Shown here piece by piece: positions 23,801-32,446 of a DNA stretch of 64,000 nucleotides; the stretch's first letter is position 1; each line of letters starts with the position of its first letter. Under the pieces are notes generated by a model. The model saw nothing but the letters and a program-made list of their open reading frames with translations, made no database searches and had not been told where the DNA came from. The DNA lies in contig JAPYXD010000678.1 in assembly GCA_030998225.1 (NCBI GenBank), positions 1,894,501 through 1,958,500 on the forward strand, in the 5' to 3' direction. The position numbers and the translations under genes were made by a program. This DNA comes from Diplolepis rosae (lineage: Eukaryota > Arthropoda > Insecta > Hymenoptera > Diplolepididae).

Positions 23801-26800
23801 TACATAATAATTATAAATTACCTATTTCTACAAAGTTAATAAAGAATGAATCTTAATTATTATATGTTCAAGAAAATTAAAAAATATCAATAATATCTGT
23901 GAAAAAAGGAACGCGCTTTGACTCCGCTGGGTATTGAGCCCAGGACCTTTCAATTGCCGGTAGCATCTAACCTACGGAGGTTCCATACAACTTTTCTTGC
24001 AGAATCTATTCACCCCTATTCGGCTACGGATATCAGATATTAGATTCTGTGGGAAAAGTTGTGTGGAACCTCCGTAGCTCAGATAATGAAGCATTAGAAC
24101 GGTAATTGAAAGGTTCAGGGCTCGATACTCAGAGGAGTTAAACCGCGTTCCTTTTTTCACAGAGAATATTTTTCAAATCAATGAAATTCAAAAAATTTTC
24201 TATTAAAATTTAATTGAGTAAAAATTGGATTAAATTGAAACCAGTGAGAAATTTTTACATTCTTATCTTATCTTATCTTATGTGAAAAATAACTTTCGAA
24301 ATTTTCATCAAATCTTTACGTTTTGTGACCCTCTGAGTACAAAAATGGTTTTGACGATAGTGTATGTATGTCTGTCTGTTTGTAGTAGTAGGTACAAAAA
24401 AACGTAGAGATGGAAAAACACTATTAAGAATTCTATTTTTTAACCAGAATATGTGAAATACGAAAAAAATTTAAAAAGAATTCAAATCAATAAAATTTTA
24501 AACTCGAATTGCCATTAATGTTTAATTAGGTCTACAATTGTAAACTTTAAGTGATTCAAACCTGCCTTAAAATATTCGAGCCTTCAAAAACCAAAAACGA
24601 CTTTTGGACCAAAATGAATTTCCAAACATAAAAGGAGGAAAGAAAAATGAAGGCAACCATCCAGAACCCCTTCCTTCTTTTTTTTTCTATCGTCTTCTTT
24701 TCATTAGAATTAAAAAATGAAAAAATATTTAGCCAACGTTTTGACACTCGACCAAAATAAATTTCCAAACAAAAGAGGAGCGCCAAAACGTTGGCTAAGT
24801 ATTTTTTCATTTTTAAATATAATTAAAAGAAGAAGAAAGAAAGGAGGAAAAGGAAGAGGTTTTGGATGGTTGCTTTCATTTTTCTTTTCTTCTTTTTTGT
24901 TTTGATATTAATTTTGTTCCAAATTTATTCGTTTGTTGCTATTGAGGGTTCGAGTCTTTTACGGGAGGTTTGAATCGCTTGGAGATTTCAATTGTACGAA
25001 TAAGGTGTAAGAATGCAAAATTGTTTATTTAAATAAGCTTTATAAATTTTGTATCACACAGTTTCTGATAAAATGAATATTTTTTGTTTTAATTTTTTAA
25101 ATGCAAATGTAGCTTTAATGGATGTAAGTAAAAATCGAACACAAAACGCGAGTATTAGGATGAAAATGTTCATTTTTTCACTTTAAATTTCTACACGCTT
25201 GTGTCCAAAATACAAGAAATTTTGTTCTCAAAATTTGGGAAATGGTAGAGAAGATAAAAACGGAGTTAGCCAAGTTTTGGTTTAGAAAATAATACCAATA
25301 TTATTATTGAAGGGATCATTCAAAACAAGAATGATTATTTTCCATAATAAAAATTTGAAACACAGAAAAATAATTTAATTAATAAATTTTATTTTAGCCT
25401 GAACTTTTTTTCTTATTGCTTCGAGCCAAATTTTCAAATATGATACGATTCTAATGAATCATGGATTATTTCTTCATGGAAAAGATTCTCTACAACTTGA
25501 CTTTTTCCAATTTTTGAAAATGAACTCTTCAATGGCTGATACTATTAAGAAACAATTTTCCAAAACAACATTTTATATAAACACATTGCTGAATTTGATA
25601 ATAATTGATTAATTTTCAAAAATTAGAAACATTCAAGTTGTAGAAATTCTTTTCCCTGTAATAGTAATCTGTAATTTATTAGAATCTCATGATTTTTTAA
25701 AATTTGGCTAGAAGCAAAAAAAAAGTTCTGGCAGAAATAAAATTTTAAGTAATTAATTTATTAATAGAATTATTTTTTTGTATTTCAAATTTTTTTCATG
25801 AAAAATAGTGTTTTCTCTCTTAAATGATTCCTTTAATAATAATATTTCTTTTCTTGAAAGCAAAATTATCCATTTTTGCCCGAGGCCTAATTTTCGCGAC
25901 TGTACGACCTTAAGGGAATCCGCCACCTTTATTATTTTTATTTTTTGAGTTTAGACCTTCCGTATAATTTTTTTTATACTTAGTATGTTTATTCAGAAAG
26001 GTTTTGGGTTTTTTTAAAAATTCCACTACCTTTATGTATTTTTAAACGAAATATTTTGAGTCATTTGGGCATTTTTGTTACATTTTTTGACTTTGAATAA
26101 CTTTTTTGTTTTTTAACCAATTGTCATGATTCTGTTTTTATTTTGTTCCTTACAACATGTGGCAACTTTTCGGGAATAGAAAATAAGGTAACATGACTGA
26201 AAATAAAGTTACAAATAAAATAAAATAAATAAATAAATATAAATATCTCAAAATATAAAAAAAAATTTTTGCTGTTTTATTTTAGCCAGAGTGCTTTCCA
26301 TACCCAAAAATATTGATAATATAACAAAGAATAAGTGTTTCCTTTTCCATTTGAAATCAAACTTAAATTTGGTAATTGGTATATGTAAAGGACATAGAAC
26401 ACCAAGCGCGAAGCGCGCAATAAAAAAGTACCCGTGAAACGGGCAGATTTTTTGCTATGCAATCAGTCACTTTTCACTGATTATCCATCAAAAAGGACTG
26501 ATTGCATAGCCCAAAATGAGTCGCTGATTTAAATTTAGTCAGATTCTTACTGACTCAGATTTAGAGAGTACAATTTGAAATAATAAGGTTTTTTTTTAAT
26601 CAGAAATTCATTACAAATAGAGCGGAAGTGGGAAAGAAGCCATAGTCGCTTGCGTCGAGAGATTTTCTTCATTCCTGGTACCAAGTGGTGTGGCAGAGGT
26701 CACAGAGCAACAAAATATACCAACTTAGGTGGCTTTGGATCCGCTGACGCCTGTTGTCGGAGACATGACACTGCATGTCCTTTTTTTATTCCTGTATTAG

Positions 26801-28326
26801 AAACGCGATATGGCCTCTACAATTGGGGCTTTTCAACACTTATGCACTGTGCATGTGACGAAAGGTAAAATTATTTCAAAAATTCATTAAAAGTTTTGAA
26901 CACACATAAATTATTCATTTACAATCTTTAATGTTTATGTAAACATTTTTTTCTTATCGCTATATATCAGATTTTTGAAAATTACGGGATTTTTATGAAT
27001 GAGAGCTTATTTTCCCGAGAAGGATATTTTCCACAACTAGGCCGCATCCAATTTTTAAAAAATAAATTAACTAATTTAAATTACAGTTATTTCTTAGAAT
27101 TTTTATTTTCAATATAATTTTTTCATGATTTTAGGAATTGAAACATTTATTTAGAAAAATTCAATGAGGTCAACTTATGGAAAATTTTGTTTTTGAGTAA
27201 ACAAATTTTGTTATTGATAATGTTTTTGCTAAGGCTAAATTAGGTACATAATAAAAGGAAAACTTTCAAAATTTGTCAGCAGTTTGCACCTGCTATATGC
27301 AGATAAAAATAGTTATAGCTATTTGAAAAAAATATGAAAATTAAGAAGTTTCATTACCTCTAAGCCTTCAAAAATAGTGTCATTTTTATGATTTATTTTC
27401 AGGCAGATAACAAAACGTAAAGCAATTAAAATTTATAGAGTTTATTAACTAATATATTAACTTTATAAAAAAAAATTTTTTATTAAGAAATACAAACAAT
27501 TTTTTCTCTATTTTTTATAAGATTGTCCAGTGAAGTACCCAAGATTATAAAAAAATATTCATTTTTACAAAAGTGGTAAGAATTTGAATGTAACACTCGA
27601 TTTTCGCCAAAAAAACGACCTTAATTTGTTAAAAAAATAAACAATTGTCAACCAATCTTAAAAATCTTAGGCACAATGGTCCTATTGGGCATCATTTTCA
27701 AGACCCTAAGGGACCTTTTTATGCAATAAAATAAAAAATTATTTTTTGAAAATGCAAAGGTGATGAAACCTCTTAAATTTAGCTTTTTTAAAGATCTGAA
27801 GATTTTTACATTGATAGATGTCATATAAATTGACCACTTTTTAAATGTTATCTTTAGGAGGATACGTATATAAGCAAACGAGTCACGCAATTAGATCAGC
27901 GCTTGCATAAAGAAATCTTCTATTGTAAACAATTACACCTTTTATTTTGCCTCTGCATCTGGTTAACACATTTGATCAAAATGAAACTTCGTCTAACATC
28001 TAAAATCTAAATACTTGAATGTTTTACTTTCTTCTGTGCAATCTTGAAATGCTAACATTAACTGTTACTATTTTTGTCCAGACTTGCGAACATTTTTTGT
28101 GATTAGTCTCTGAAACCTCAATATTTTTAGATTCCGAACGTGTCTTAAGATGGCCCAGTCCTCCTCAGCTGACGCTATAGGAAAAATCTTCTTCAATGTC
28201 TTCAGATCAAAGTGTTTTGTTCTGAAAAAGAGAAAGAAAAAAAGTTGCAAGAAATGGTCCTGGAAAGGCAAATGTTTAGAGTATGATAAATACAAAGCGA
28301 TTCTAAGAAAAAACATTTATTATTGA
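14595..28326 (+). CDS. Group III (bee-venom-type) secreted phospholipase A2, four coding exons
   Basis: Coding exons are 14595-14800, 23388-23696, 26604-26864 and 28131-28326. They total 972 bases (323 residues plus stop). Each junction leaves two bases before and one after the intron, so the frame holds throughout. The predicted enzyme hydrolyses the sn-2 ester of phospholipids using calcium and should be secreted. A hydrophobic signal peptide opens the protein. About 150 residues of poorly conserved, acidic and Ser/Asn-rich sequence follow, then the catalytic domain: calcium loop WCGRG near residues 200-204 and active-site motif DACCRRHD near 220-227 with His about 226. The cysteine-rich end ACDER-FRTCL and a basic C-terminal tail close it. 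The family is clear from these motifs; bee venom enzymes are shorter because they lack the long N-terminal region. No disabling change is visible. Whether it acts in venom, immunity or general lipid metabolism cannot be told from sequence. Confidence 0.9.
14837..15121. mobile_element. Truncated GGCCATGGATCA-family MITE in phospholipase intron 1
   Basis: The left end after TTAA (14833-14836) is GGCCATGTATCAACGAGACCACGTGAC. The right arm stops at about 15121, where family E sequence begins. Confidence 0.72.
15122..15594. repeat. Family E copy with GCGCTTCGCGCTC palindrome
   Basis: Same order of motifs as 60-380: AGGGCGTGxGATxCG, TCGCGCTTCGCGCTCGG, TTATATTCTTCGC, TTTCTGTAACTTTC. Confidence 0.55.
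15595..15806. mobile_element. CACTGAT-family MITE, reverse orientation, inserted in family E
   Basis: CTCTCTAAATCTG ... CAGATTTAGAGAG. It splits the family E phrase TTTTGAGTCACCC / TGAGTCAGAAAAAACGG, which is continuous at 6470-6510. Confidence 0.78.
15807..16770 (+). repeat. Family E copy, longest + orientation
   Basis: Contains GTCTGTCTGTCTGTAG, ACTCGATAACTCTCG, and three successive blocks of the form CATAAGATGTATATTTTxATTTTTAATTT...AATATGTGAAATACG, ending at the GAAGCGCGAAGCGC palindrome near 16690. The three-fold internal block structure suggests old tandem duplication. Confidence 0.5.
16800..17400 (-). repeat. Family E copy, reverse orientation
   Basis: Complement of the same blocks as 15807-16700, with reverse-complement signatures TTATAAAAAAATGTTACG and CGCAACGTTTTTTTTTCTATTTT. 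With its + neighbour it forms a large imperfect inverted pair. Confidence 0.5.
17400..17466. mobile_element. Right end of a GGCCATGGATCA-family MITE
   Basis: AGTTATCTTACATGAACGAAT to GTCACGTGGTCCGATTGATC matches the right arm of 29812-30170. It ends at TTAA (17467-17470), shared with the next element. Confidence 0.65.
17471..17812. mobile_element. Complete GGGCATGTGATAC-family TTAA MITE
   Basis: 342 bases between TTAA at 17467-17470 and 17813-17816. Inverted ends GGGCATGTGATACTT and the complement of AAGAATCACATGCCC. The arms pair over TTTGTTCTCAAAATTTGG and GGACGGAGATAG. Confidence 0.82.
18560..18880. mobile_element. GC-rich MITE-like element with poly-C/poly-G runs and CCACGTGGACA repeats
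   Basis: Contains GGGGGCCAACCATATACCACATGGACA, CTGTCCACGTGGACATTCG, a 20-base C run (18603-18622), a second C run near 18723 and a G run near 18787. The complementary runs and repeated GTGGAC make a strong foldback. I recall similar GGGGxCCATCCATAAA...CCACGTGGACA repeats in other invertebrates; that is memory, not a search. All open frames through it (Pro-rich or Gly-rich) are spurious. Confidence 0.55.
18881..19557. other. Family E fragment and AT-rich DNA, no gene
   Basis: Includes ATGAGAATGTGCCCGCxxxGCGGGCAG near 18980-19015, a hairpin tag also seen at 10825-10855 and 26420-26450, and an A-rich run near 19160-19180. Confidence 0.35.
19869..20102 (-). pseudogene. Possible Penelope-like retroelement reverse transcriptase fragment
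   Basis: The minus strand reads [13 protein letters not shown] ... [20 protein letters not shown], resembling the LPFLDxLIxR ... SHHPxxxKxxVIxxL stretch at the end of Penelope-like reverse transcriptases. The VYRKPTHT signature between them is not preserved, and there is no neighbouring coding sequence, so at best a decayed piece. The overlapping frames at 20060-20339 show no domain. Confidence 0.35.
20383..20640. repeat. Decayed MITEs: TTAGT-rich segment and CAAAGAAA-rich segment
   Basis: ACTCTTTAAATCTGAATCAG starts a segment rich in CTAATT. GAAAAAAGTTTCTTTGATT and TTTCTTTGAATCAAACTTTG follow at 20550-20600, related to 6060-6150. Confidence 0.4.
20955..21003 (-). pseudogene. Mariner transposase fragment, part 2
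   Basis: On the minus strand the sequence after TTAA reads [19 protein letters not shown], matching the TCxxWFxxFKNG block that follows the first helix-turn-helix of mariner transposases. It continues the frame of 21726-21845 once the intervening element is ignored. It has a stop in place of the usual Trp. Confidence 0.7.
21004..21721. mobile_element. TTAA-flanked TIR element inserted in a mariner gene
   Basis: 718 bases between TTAA at 21000-21003 and 21722-21725. Ends GGGTTTAAGCCACCTT and the complement of AAGGTGGCCCAACCCC are imperfect inverted repeats. The mariner reading frame on both sides joins across a single TTAA, so the duplication is directly supported. Its own frames (21019-21315 on +, 21320-21610 on -) are unrecognised. 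Confidence 0.83.
21726..21845 (-). pseudogene. Mariner transposase fragment, part 1 (N terminus)
   Basis: Starts [19 protein letters not shown] at 21845 and runs through [17 protein letters not shown], the N-terminal helix-turn-helix of mariner transposases. It ends at the TTAA where the 718-bp element is inserted. Confidence 0.85.
21924..23069. mobile_element. TIR element with CCCAGATAACAA ends and CpG-rich subterminal sequence
   Basis: Left CCCAGATAACAATCGTGCG and right (complement) CCCAGATAACAAAGTGCGC. The first and last ~150 bases are GC-rich with repeated GTGCG, TGCGTCGCAT and GCGAG; the interior is AT-rich. No coding frame recognised. Target duplication not evident. Confidence 0.7.
23388..23696 (+). 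CDS. Phospholipase A2 exon 2: N-terminal region before the catalytic domain
   Basis: The exon is preceded by a T-rich tract and CAG ending at 23387 and followed by GTGAGA at 23697. It supplies an acidic, Asn/Ser-rich segment and then a LLWLL...HQCSHMR stretch ending in a Gln-rich run. I do not recognise a domain here; the segment is assigned by splice phase and position. It may be a propeptide. Confidence 0.75.
23922..23980 (-). ncRNA. tRNA-like sequence (pseudo-tRNA), left arm
   Basis: The minus strand begins CCTCCGTAGG and ends CGGAG. CTCCG/CGGAG can form part of an acceptor stem, and CTGGG-CTCAATA-CCCAG is a perfect five-pair T-arm with a seven-base loop. The D-arm is reduced and the anticodon stem poor, so probably not functional. 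Confidence 0.45.
24069..24137 (+). ncRNA. tRNA-like sequence (pseudo-tRNA), right arm
   Basis: CCTCCGTAGCTCAGATAATG looks like the 5' end and A-box region of a tRNA (TAGCTCAG), followed by GGGCTCGATACTC in the B-box position and AGAGGAG at the end. The stems are mismatched. It is a diverged mirror copy of the left arm. Confidence 0.45.
24240..24430 (+). repeat. Family E fragment with TCTTA microrepeat
   Basis: TTATCTTATCTTATCTTATG is followed by the TTTCATCAAATCTTTACG and GTATGTCTGTCTG signatures. Confidence 0.45.
24551..24976. repeat. Long palindrome (~420 bases) in phospholipase intron 2
   Basis: The arms GATTCAAACCTGCC... and ...GGGAGGTTTGAATC pair from the ends to a centre near 24760, including AAAGGAGGAAAGAAAAATGAAGG against its complement. 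Overlapping Lys-rich frames on both strands are by-products of the symmetry. Confidence 0.75.
25290..25909. mobile_element. GGTAGTTCG-family MITE, left end lost
   Basis: Right end CGCGACTGTACGACC before TTAA (25910-25913). The arms share ATTATTATTGAAGGGATCATTCAAAA with 440-904. The left end merges into a GGGCATGTG-family arm (25170-25280). Confidence 0.68.
25914..26600. other. AT-rich DNA with MITE fragments before exon 3
   Basis: Starts GGGAATCCGCCACC after a TTAA, possibly another TTAA element whose right end I could not find. 26400-26455 holds a GCGCGAAGCGCGC palindrome and CCCGTGAAACGGGCAG hairpin. 26459-26570 is a partial CACTGAT MITE ending CAGATTTAGAGAG. Confidence 0.4.
26604..26864 (+). 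CDS. Phospholipase A2 exon 3: catalytic core
   Basis: This exon carries the diagnostic residues: [12 protein letters not shown] (calcium-binding loop), DACCRRHD (catalytic His-Asp) and the HCACDE cysteine pair. The acceptor chosen is CAG ending at 26603, after ten T's within a T-rich run. It leaves one base and an open frame. A second AG at 26644-26645 also fits the phase but has no pyrimidine tract. The donor is GTAAAA at 26865. Confidence 0.93.
26865..28130 (+). other. Phospholipase intron 3
   Basis: AT-rich, no family member recognised, apart from T/A-rich runs. No coding sequence. Confidence 0.6.
28131..28326 (+). CDS. Phospholipase A2 exon 4: C-terminal cysteine-rich segment
   Basis: The acceptor TTTTTAG ends at 28130. 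The first codon completes an Arg shared with exon 3, then comes FRTCLKMAQ, matching the FxxCL motif that follows the DxCDxx motif in this family. Farther on are KCFVL, a strongly basic Lys/Arg run, CKKW and WKGKCLEY, resembling the end of arthropod group III enzymes. The stop codon is TGA at 28324-28326. The exon is only visible after phase matching, since its start has no ATG. Confidence 0.87.
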
Positions 28327-28948
28327 TCTCAAGCTTAATAAGATGAATCAATTAAAACTTAATTTATTGATCCTCAATATAATTAAAGATTAATTCTTCC
28401 AAAATCTACAATAGAGTAGTTCTCAGTAATGTGATATGTTTTCAAGTATAAGCAGAAGTTTTTTTTATCTCTTTAATTATATTGCAAGTCTAGCGACGTG
28501 ATTTAAATTTAGTGGTAAATCAAATTCGTAATTAGTTCATACTAAGTGGCCCAGGTGTGGTCGGTGAATACAATTACAGTGTATATAAAGTTATTCAAAA
28601 GCTAATAACTAAAATAGATTGTTCATACCAAACAGACCTAATCAAAGGAACAAACAAAGGTTTTCTTGTACGTGAAAAATAATTAATAGTTTTTTGAAAA
28701 ATCTGTATACCTGCAATTTATAAAACCGATGTCACGTGACTAACTTAATACATAGCCATACAAATATTTCAATGTATATGCTTTTATGCTCGTAAGAAAA
28801 ATCAATAATTGTTATTTAGAAAAAGTCATCGGAAAATTAAATTTGTTTAATTATTGTATGTCGCTGTATTATAGATTCTTTTTAAATCACATAAATTGTA
28901 ATGACTGTTAGTATTATTTTATGTATAATGAATATGTGGAGGATAATA

Positions 28949-29020
28949 ATGAGTTGATTGCTGGATAGAGTATAATGCTGTCCCAGTCGCACTCACTATT
29001 TTATCTTGCAATCAACTCAT
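28949..29020 (+). ncRNA. Candidate microRNA precursor hairpin
   Basis: ATGAGTTGATTGC at 28949 pairs perfectly with GCAATCAACTCAT at 29008-29020. The stem continues for about ten more mostly paired or wobble positions and has a loop of some 25 bases. Sequence outside the stem (ATGAATATGTGG against the complement of the downstream flank) also pairs partly, as in a primary transcript stem. The hairpin is less AT-rich than the local MITEs and was not seen elsewhere in the window. I do not recognise it as a known microRNA. Confidence 0.35.
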
Positions 29021-29107
29021 AGCCACTCTGCATGTATAATGTGACAACTTACCTCTATTATAATTTATTGCGATCAATGTGATAATAGACCATTCTTTTA
29101 TATACTT

Positions 29108-29113
29108 AATAAA
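29108..29113 (+). terminator. Possible poly(A) signal downstream of the phospholipase gene
   Basis: AATAAA within TTAATAAAGTTTTATTG, the first good hexamer I noted after the stop at 28326. It would give a 3' untranslated region of about 0.8 kb containing the hairpin at 28949-29020. Confidence 0.3.
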
Positions 29114-29800
29114 GTTTTATTGTTTATACTTTATCATATTTATCATTTTTCCTTTCATTTTTTAGTATTAATATTGACAATTTGATAATTATTAGATATA
29201 ATTCGAAAGATAGTATTTATAATGTTTATGAGAAATTGAAATACAAAATGCATTTCACCTTTTCTGACCTCAGAGATGATCTTATTATACAATATGATAT
29301 TTCCAGTTTAAAATTTCATTAGTTAAGTGAACGGTTAAAAGTTGAGATCAGGCGAATATGAAAGACGAGCATTGTATATTAGTTATCATAAGATTTACGA
29401 ATTCGCTCTAATTAAATTTTATGAATAAAACATTCAATCGTTATAAATGTCAAAGTTATAAATTATACAATAAGAACAATTCATTGAATTGTAGTATGAA
29501 TTTGTAGTGTTAATTTAATCTTAAGCTATACGTATTAAGTTTTTAACGTTCAATACATTGTGCATTTACTCATCTTTATCAAAATCATGTTTTATAATGA
29601 AAAAAATATAAGTACATTCAGAAAAAAAAGTTTTACATTCAAATAACATTGTTTCAAATTAAAAAAATCTGTGTATTGCTATGGGTTAAAAAAAATGTCT
29701 TTTTAATTGAGACGCATCTTACGGAAAAGATTTTGTCTTGAAATCAGCTGCCCAGTGTATGAGCGCATAGGTCTGTACTTTACTAAAAATCTTATTTTCG
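29114..29800. other. AT-rich DNA, no gene
   Basis: Nothing recognised except a CAAAGAAA/TTTTTAATT MITE-like stretch near 29615-29740. Confidence 0.3.
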
Positions 29801-29811
29801 TTACATCTTAA

Positions 29812-30170
29812 GGCCATGGATCAACCAGATCACGTGACCGAATTCCTGTAAAAGTTTAAGTTAGGTAACTTTTTTATTTTACAAAATATCTTCCTGAAAA
29901 TTTGGAAAATATTACAGAACGCGATAAAGAACGTCTGTCAACTTCGTTTGAGTGAAAATTTTGTAAAAAATTTTACAGTTAACTGTAATAGTCGATAAGT
30001 CTTCGGATTTTTTTAAAAATTTTTAATGAAAAGAAGTTAAGAACTGTGCTTTATTGTCTTTTGTTACGTTTCCCAAATTTTCAGGAAAATTCTTTATAAA
30101 TAAAAAAAGTTATCTTACATGAACGAATAAATGTACAATTTAGTCACGTGGTCCGATTGATCCATGGCCC
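29812..30170. mobile_element. Complete GGCCATGGATCA-family foldback MITE
   Basis: After TTAA (29808-29811) comes GGCCATGGATCAACCAGATCACGTGACC; the right end is GGTCCGATTGATCCATGGCC, followed by a mutated CTAA. The arms pair over almost their whole length around a centre near 29990. Confidence 0.82.
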
Positions 30171-30519
30171 TAAAGTCCGTCCATTTTCAGGCTCAAAATA
30201 AGAATTTATTTTTATAGTGTACTTCCCGCATATTATGATTCCCAATTAATTGACCTGTCTGAAATTTCTTTGTCGTTGAAACCAATGGTACTATCATAGC
30301 GGAAATTTCGGAAAGAAATACATTTTAAACTAATCCTATCCACTCCAAAATCTGTTTCCGAGCCAATTTGAAAAACTTTTTGTTTCTTGTTCAATGTTAA
30401 CCGGTTCAATATCAAACCGACTCAATCCGGAATTAATATAAGCTCAGATTGATATACATCGAATTTTCAATCCGAATGAAGCCGAGGTCGGAATGATTGA
30501 TTTTTACCGATTTGTAAAG

Positions 30520-30740
30520 ACGGAAATAGTACATTGTGCAACTAGGGAAAAAAAAATTTATTTTTCGAGTGTGAAGTTTGATGCCCGAGCAAAGCGAGGG
30601 TAACAACGACACGATTAAAATAAATGTTTTTCTCGTGTTGCACAAGATTTTTTTTCTACTATAGGGTCAGAAAGTGGATTTGTTTGCCCCGCACGGGGCA
30701 ATAAAGTCCACTTTATGGCCCGCTAGTAGAAAAAGTAACA
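30520..30740. repeat. Small palindromic repeats
   Basis: GTGCAACTAGGGAAAAAAAAA pairs in part with TTGCACAAGATTTTTTTTC. Next to it AAAGTGGATTTGTTTGCCCCGC and GGGGCAATAAAGTCCACTTT form a second hairpin. Confidence 0.5.
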
Positions 30741-31373
30741 TAATTTAAAGTAAGTTTGCTATAAATAACATCAAAAGTGATGAGTTTATAATTGAATTAA
30801 GTGAATCATTCATTTTTTTATTTTTATACACTATATAATAATACAATTCCCATTTTATACTGCAAATAAAATAAATGACATTCATCAGAAAATATTTCTA
30901 AGTGGAAAAATAGTTAGATTTCGTCTATATGCAAAACTAATTCATAATAATAAAATTATTTATTTTCTGGTGCCAGTGTCGAAATTGATCGAATGGCGAT
31001 GAAAAAACACGAAGCCACAAATGTTACCAGGCAGATAATTTCATCCTGTGGGTTGAACGATGATTGGTTGGGTCCATTCGGTTAACTAACTACTGCATAT
31101 AGCAGGGGAACTTTGAAATTAGGATATTGAAAATAAAGCAAAAATTTAAATCAACTAGTGAAATTTATATTTTTAAATGGATATACCAGAAAAAAATCAA
31201 ACCGAATTAATAATATTTAGTCGTGATTACGTCTTTAAATTACAAGTAGTGTTGCCATTGCTCCTGATTTTTAAATAAATCTCCTGATATCCCGAATTTC
31301 CATTGAAATCTCCGGATTTAGAACACAATAACGACACGTGATATGTACATAGAATCATAACTTAGAAAGATAT

Positions 31374-31842
31374 CGTAAAGTAGCATTACAACTCATGAAC
31401 GAGGCAAAATAAACATTCAAAATGTTTTTCTCCTTATTCTACGTTGAAAATAACGTTAACTCGTAATTGAAATATGCAATAATTTTAATTATTAACGCTA
31501 AAACTTAAAAAAAACATAATACCTGTCATTAAAGGCAGGTTAGTAGTTCATCACTTTCCATGTTTTCTCCGTCAGGATTGACTATTTGTTAGAGCCAGAT
31601 AAAAGTATAGTTGTGTCTCACTCCAACCAATGGTCAACTTTAATGGTGGAGACGTTCCACAAAAGGTGAACCACTGCACTGCCTTCAATGATAGGTAATA
31701 TGTTTTTTTAATTTTTAGCGTTAATAAATAATATTATTGCATATTTCAATTACCAGTTAACGTTATTTTTAACGTAGAATAAGGATAAAAACATGTTAAT
31801 TATTTATTTTACCTCATTCACGAGTTATAATGCTACTTTACG
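31374..31842. mobile_element. Palindromic MITE, CGTAAAGTAGCATTA ends
   Basis: Left CGTAAAGTAGCATTACAACTC and right complement CGTAAAGTAGCATTATAACTC. The arms pair for about 150 bases (ATTGAAATATGCAATA and others), leaving a unique centre at about 31540-31680. Confidence 0.78.
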
Positions 31843-32208
31843 CTAGCTTTACTCAGCCAGTTCGCTAGGGTGATTACAAGATACGTCTTGAAGTGGGTAA
31901 TCGTCTAACTCACTTCAAGACATAAGTTTTGTCAAGCGTATAAAAATGTTCTGAGGTCCAGAGGAGTGGACTTCCAGTTTGCATCAGCTTCTCAATTCCC
32001 ACCTGCTGTACTTTCATCTCCAGCGATTAGAATCACGCCTCACAATTTACATTATCCAATTAGCGTGATGCAATTTTCTTACATATTCATACATCATATA
32101 ACAACACAAACACAACTAATCATACTCGGATTCGATCCCACCTATTCTGCTTCTTGATGCATATCATGCACATGATATTAAAATATCAACATATCTCTAA
32201 CACATCTA

Positions 32209-32289
32209 TTAACCTGTTAACCGGGGAATTAATTTTTGTACCACTCGTTTTACAGTGACAAATTTTATCATACCCGGTTAACAGGTTAA
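32209..32289. mobile_element. 81-bp MITE with perfect TTAACCTGTTAACCGGG ends
   Basis: TTAACCTGTTAACCGGG at 32209 and CCGGTTAACAGGTTAA at 32274-32289. Possibly TTAA-flanked. Confidence 0.65.
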
Positions 32290-32446
32290 TTTCTTTTTTG
32301 CTCGCTCTAAAGTCACGAGGGGTTTGTCCAGGTTTGTCAGGCCTACCTGGGCCTACCCGACTGTGTGTAATAGAAATGGCGGATTTCCACGCCACCTAGC
32401 ACCACTTTTGCAACTAAGACTTTGTGCACATGTATTAGTTCGCATG

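Larger units (their letters stand above)
23897..24163. repeat. Palindrome made of two head-to-head tRNA-like sequences
   Basis: The outer arms CTGTGAAAAAAGGAACGCG and complement pair. Each arm holds a tRNA-like core (see 23922-23980 and 24069-24137). It lies in phospholipase intron 2. Confidence 0.7.

Noticed and set aside
26646..26864. Shorter version of phospholipase exon 3 starting at the AG at 26644-26645
   Set aside because: Phase also fits, but there is no pyrimidine tract; the acceptor at 26603 follows a long T run. RNA evidence could reverse this.
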